In this document: piece after piece, positions 63,858 through 64,000 of the stretch | Layout of the letters: every line of letters starts with the position of its first letter | How positions within the stretch are numbered: position 1 is the first letter of the stretch | Assembly (NCBI RefSeq): GCF_002001085.1 | Contig: NZ_MUNU01000009.1 | Coordinates: 1-64,000, forward strand | Source of the DNA: Rhodanobacter sp. B05 | Lineage (GTDB): Bacteria; Pseudomonadota; Gammaproteobacteria; Xanthomonadales; Rhodanobacteraceae | Length of the DNA stretch: 64,000 bases | Reading direction: 5' to 3' | The notes under the pieces: generated by a model | What the model was told of the DNA's origin: nothing | Seen by the model: the letters and a program-made list of their open reading frames with translations, nothing else | The model's database searches: none | Translations under genes and position numbers: made by a program

Positions 63858-64000
63858 TCACCAGCTGTAGCGCACCTTGCCGTACACGTAGGCACCGTTG
63901 TAGCCGAACGGCGAGAAGGTCGAGTACGGCAGGGTGCCATTGTTGGTGTTGTTGGGAATGTTCCGGTCCGGGTAGGTGTCGAGCGCGTCGTCGGCGCCCA
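63858..64000 (-). CDS. C-terminal end of a TonB-dependent receptor (partial)
   Basis: The last 47 codons run off the right edge of the window. The end, SPFGYNGAYVYGKVRYSW then TGA, has the alternating hydrophobic pattern and terminal aromatic residue of the last beta-strand of TonB-dependent receptors. It precedes ggt on the same strand by 63 bp. The plug and the rest of the barrel lie outside, so no substrate can be suggested. Confidence 0.7.
   Translation of the reverse strand, partial: GADDALDTYPDRNIPNNTNNGTLPYSTFSPFGYNGAYVYGKVRYSW

Overview
The window is high-GC proteobacterial chromosome. The gene content points to the Lysobacterales (Xanthomonadales), most likely the Rhodanobacteraceae (Rhodanobacter/Dyella/Frateuria-like). 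Evidence: the sucC-sucD block beside pilS, the bamD/rluD/pgeF/clpB backbone, abundant TonB-dependent receptors and exported glycosidases, short palindromic intergenic repeats, and many alternative GTG/TTG starts. No rRNA, tRNA, CRISPR array or prophage was recognised.

Layout. 0-6.3 kb: the tail of a probable transposase, ispB, an MFS transporter, a DedA-rhodanese fusion, ssb, and a LysR regulator divergent from a lipocalin-like gene. 6.37-6.74 kb: a tandem array of 112-bp units. 6.8-17.3 kb: a mannose/glycoprotein locus. One leftward operon encodes an FHS sugar transporter, a PfkB kinase, an AGE-family epimerase (probable mannose isomerase), a GH92 alpha-mannosidase and an M1 peptidase. A second GH92 is divergent, with a LacI-type operator in the shared promoter. 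17.4-24 kb: a sensor kinase, an Rcp1-like regulator, a REC-kinase-REC hybrid and two MacB/FtsX-type permeases without an ATPase.

24-50 kb: pilR lies at 24.0-25.4 kb and its usual partner pilS at 48.6-50.2 kb. About 23 kb of carbohydrate and oxygenase genes separate them: an esterase, two exported GH65-type hydrolases, an MFS permease, a LacI regulator, a Tat-exported GH127-like enzyme, a GH65 phosphorylase fused to beta-phosphoglucomutase, a TonB receptor, two 2OG-Fe(II) oxygenase-like proteins, GH125 and GH36. Near-identical tandem LacI operators sit in the two divergent promoters of this block. This suggests one regulon that imports an alpha-glucoside through TonB, trims it in the periplasm and phosphorolyses it in the cytoplasm.

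50.5-64 kb: backbone genes sucC, sucD, nadE (carrying an in-frame palindromic repeat), bamD, rluD, pgeF and clpB (with a sigma-32-like promoter), then ggt and the 3' end of another TonB receptor. A leftward pair of oxygenase-like genes interrupts the usual pgeF-clpB adjacency. One of them is an aspartyl-hydroxylase-like protein that has lost both iron-binding histidines.

All functional calls rest on motif recognition by eye; no database search was run. Start codons were chosen from ribosome-binding sites, signal peptides and family length, and several are flagged as uncertain.
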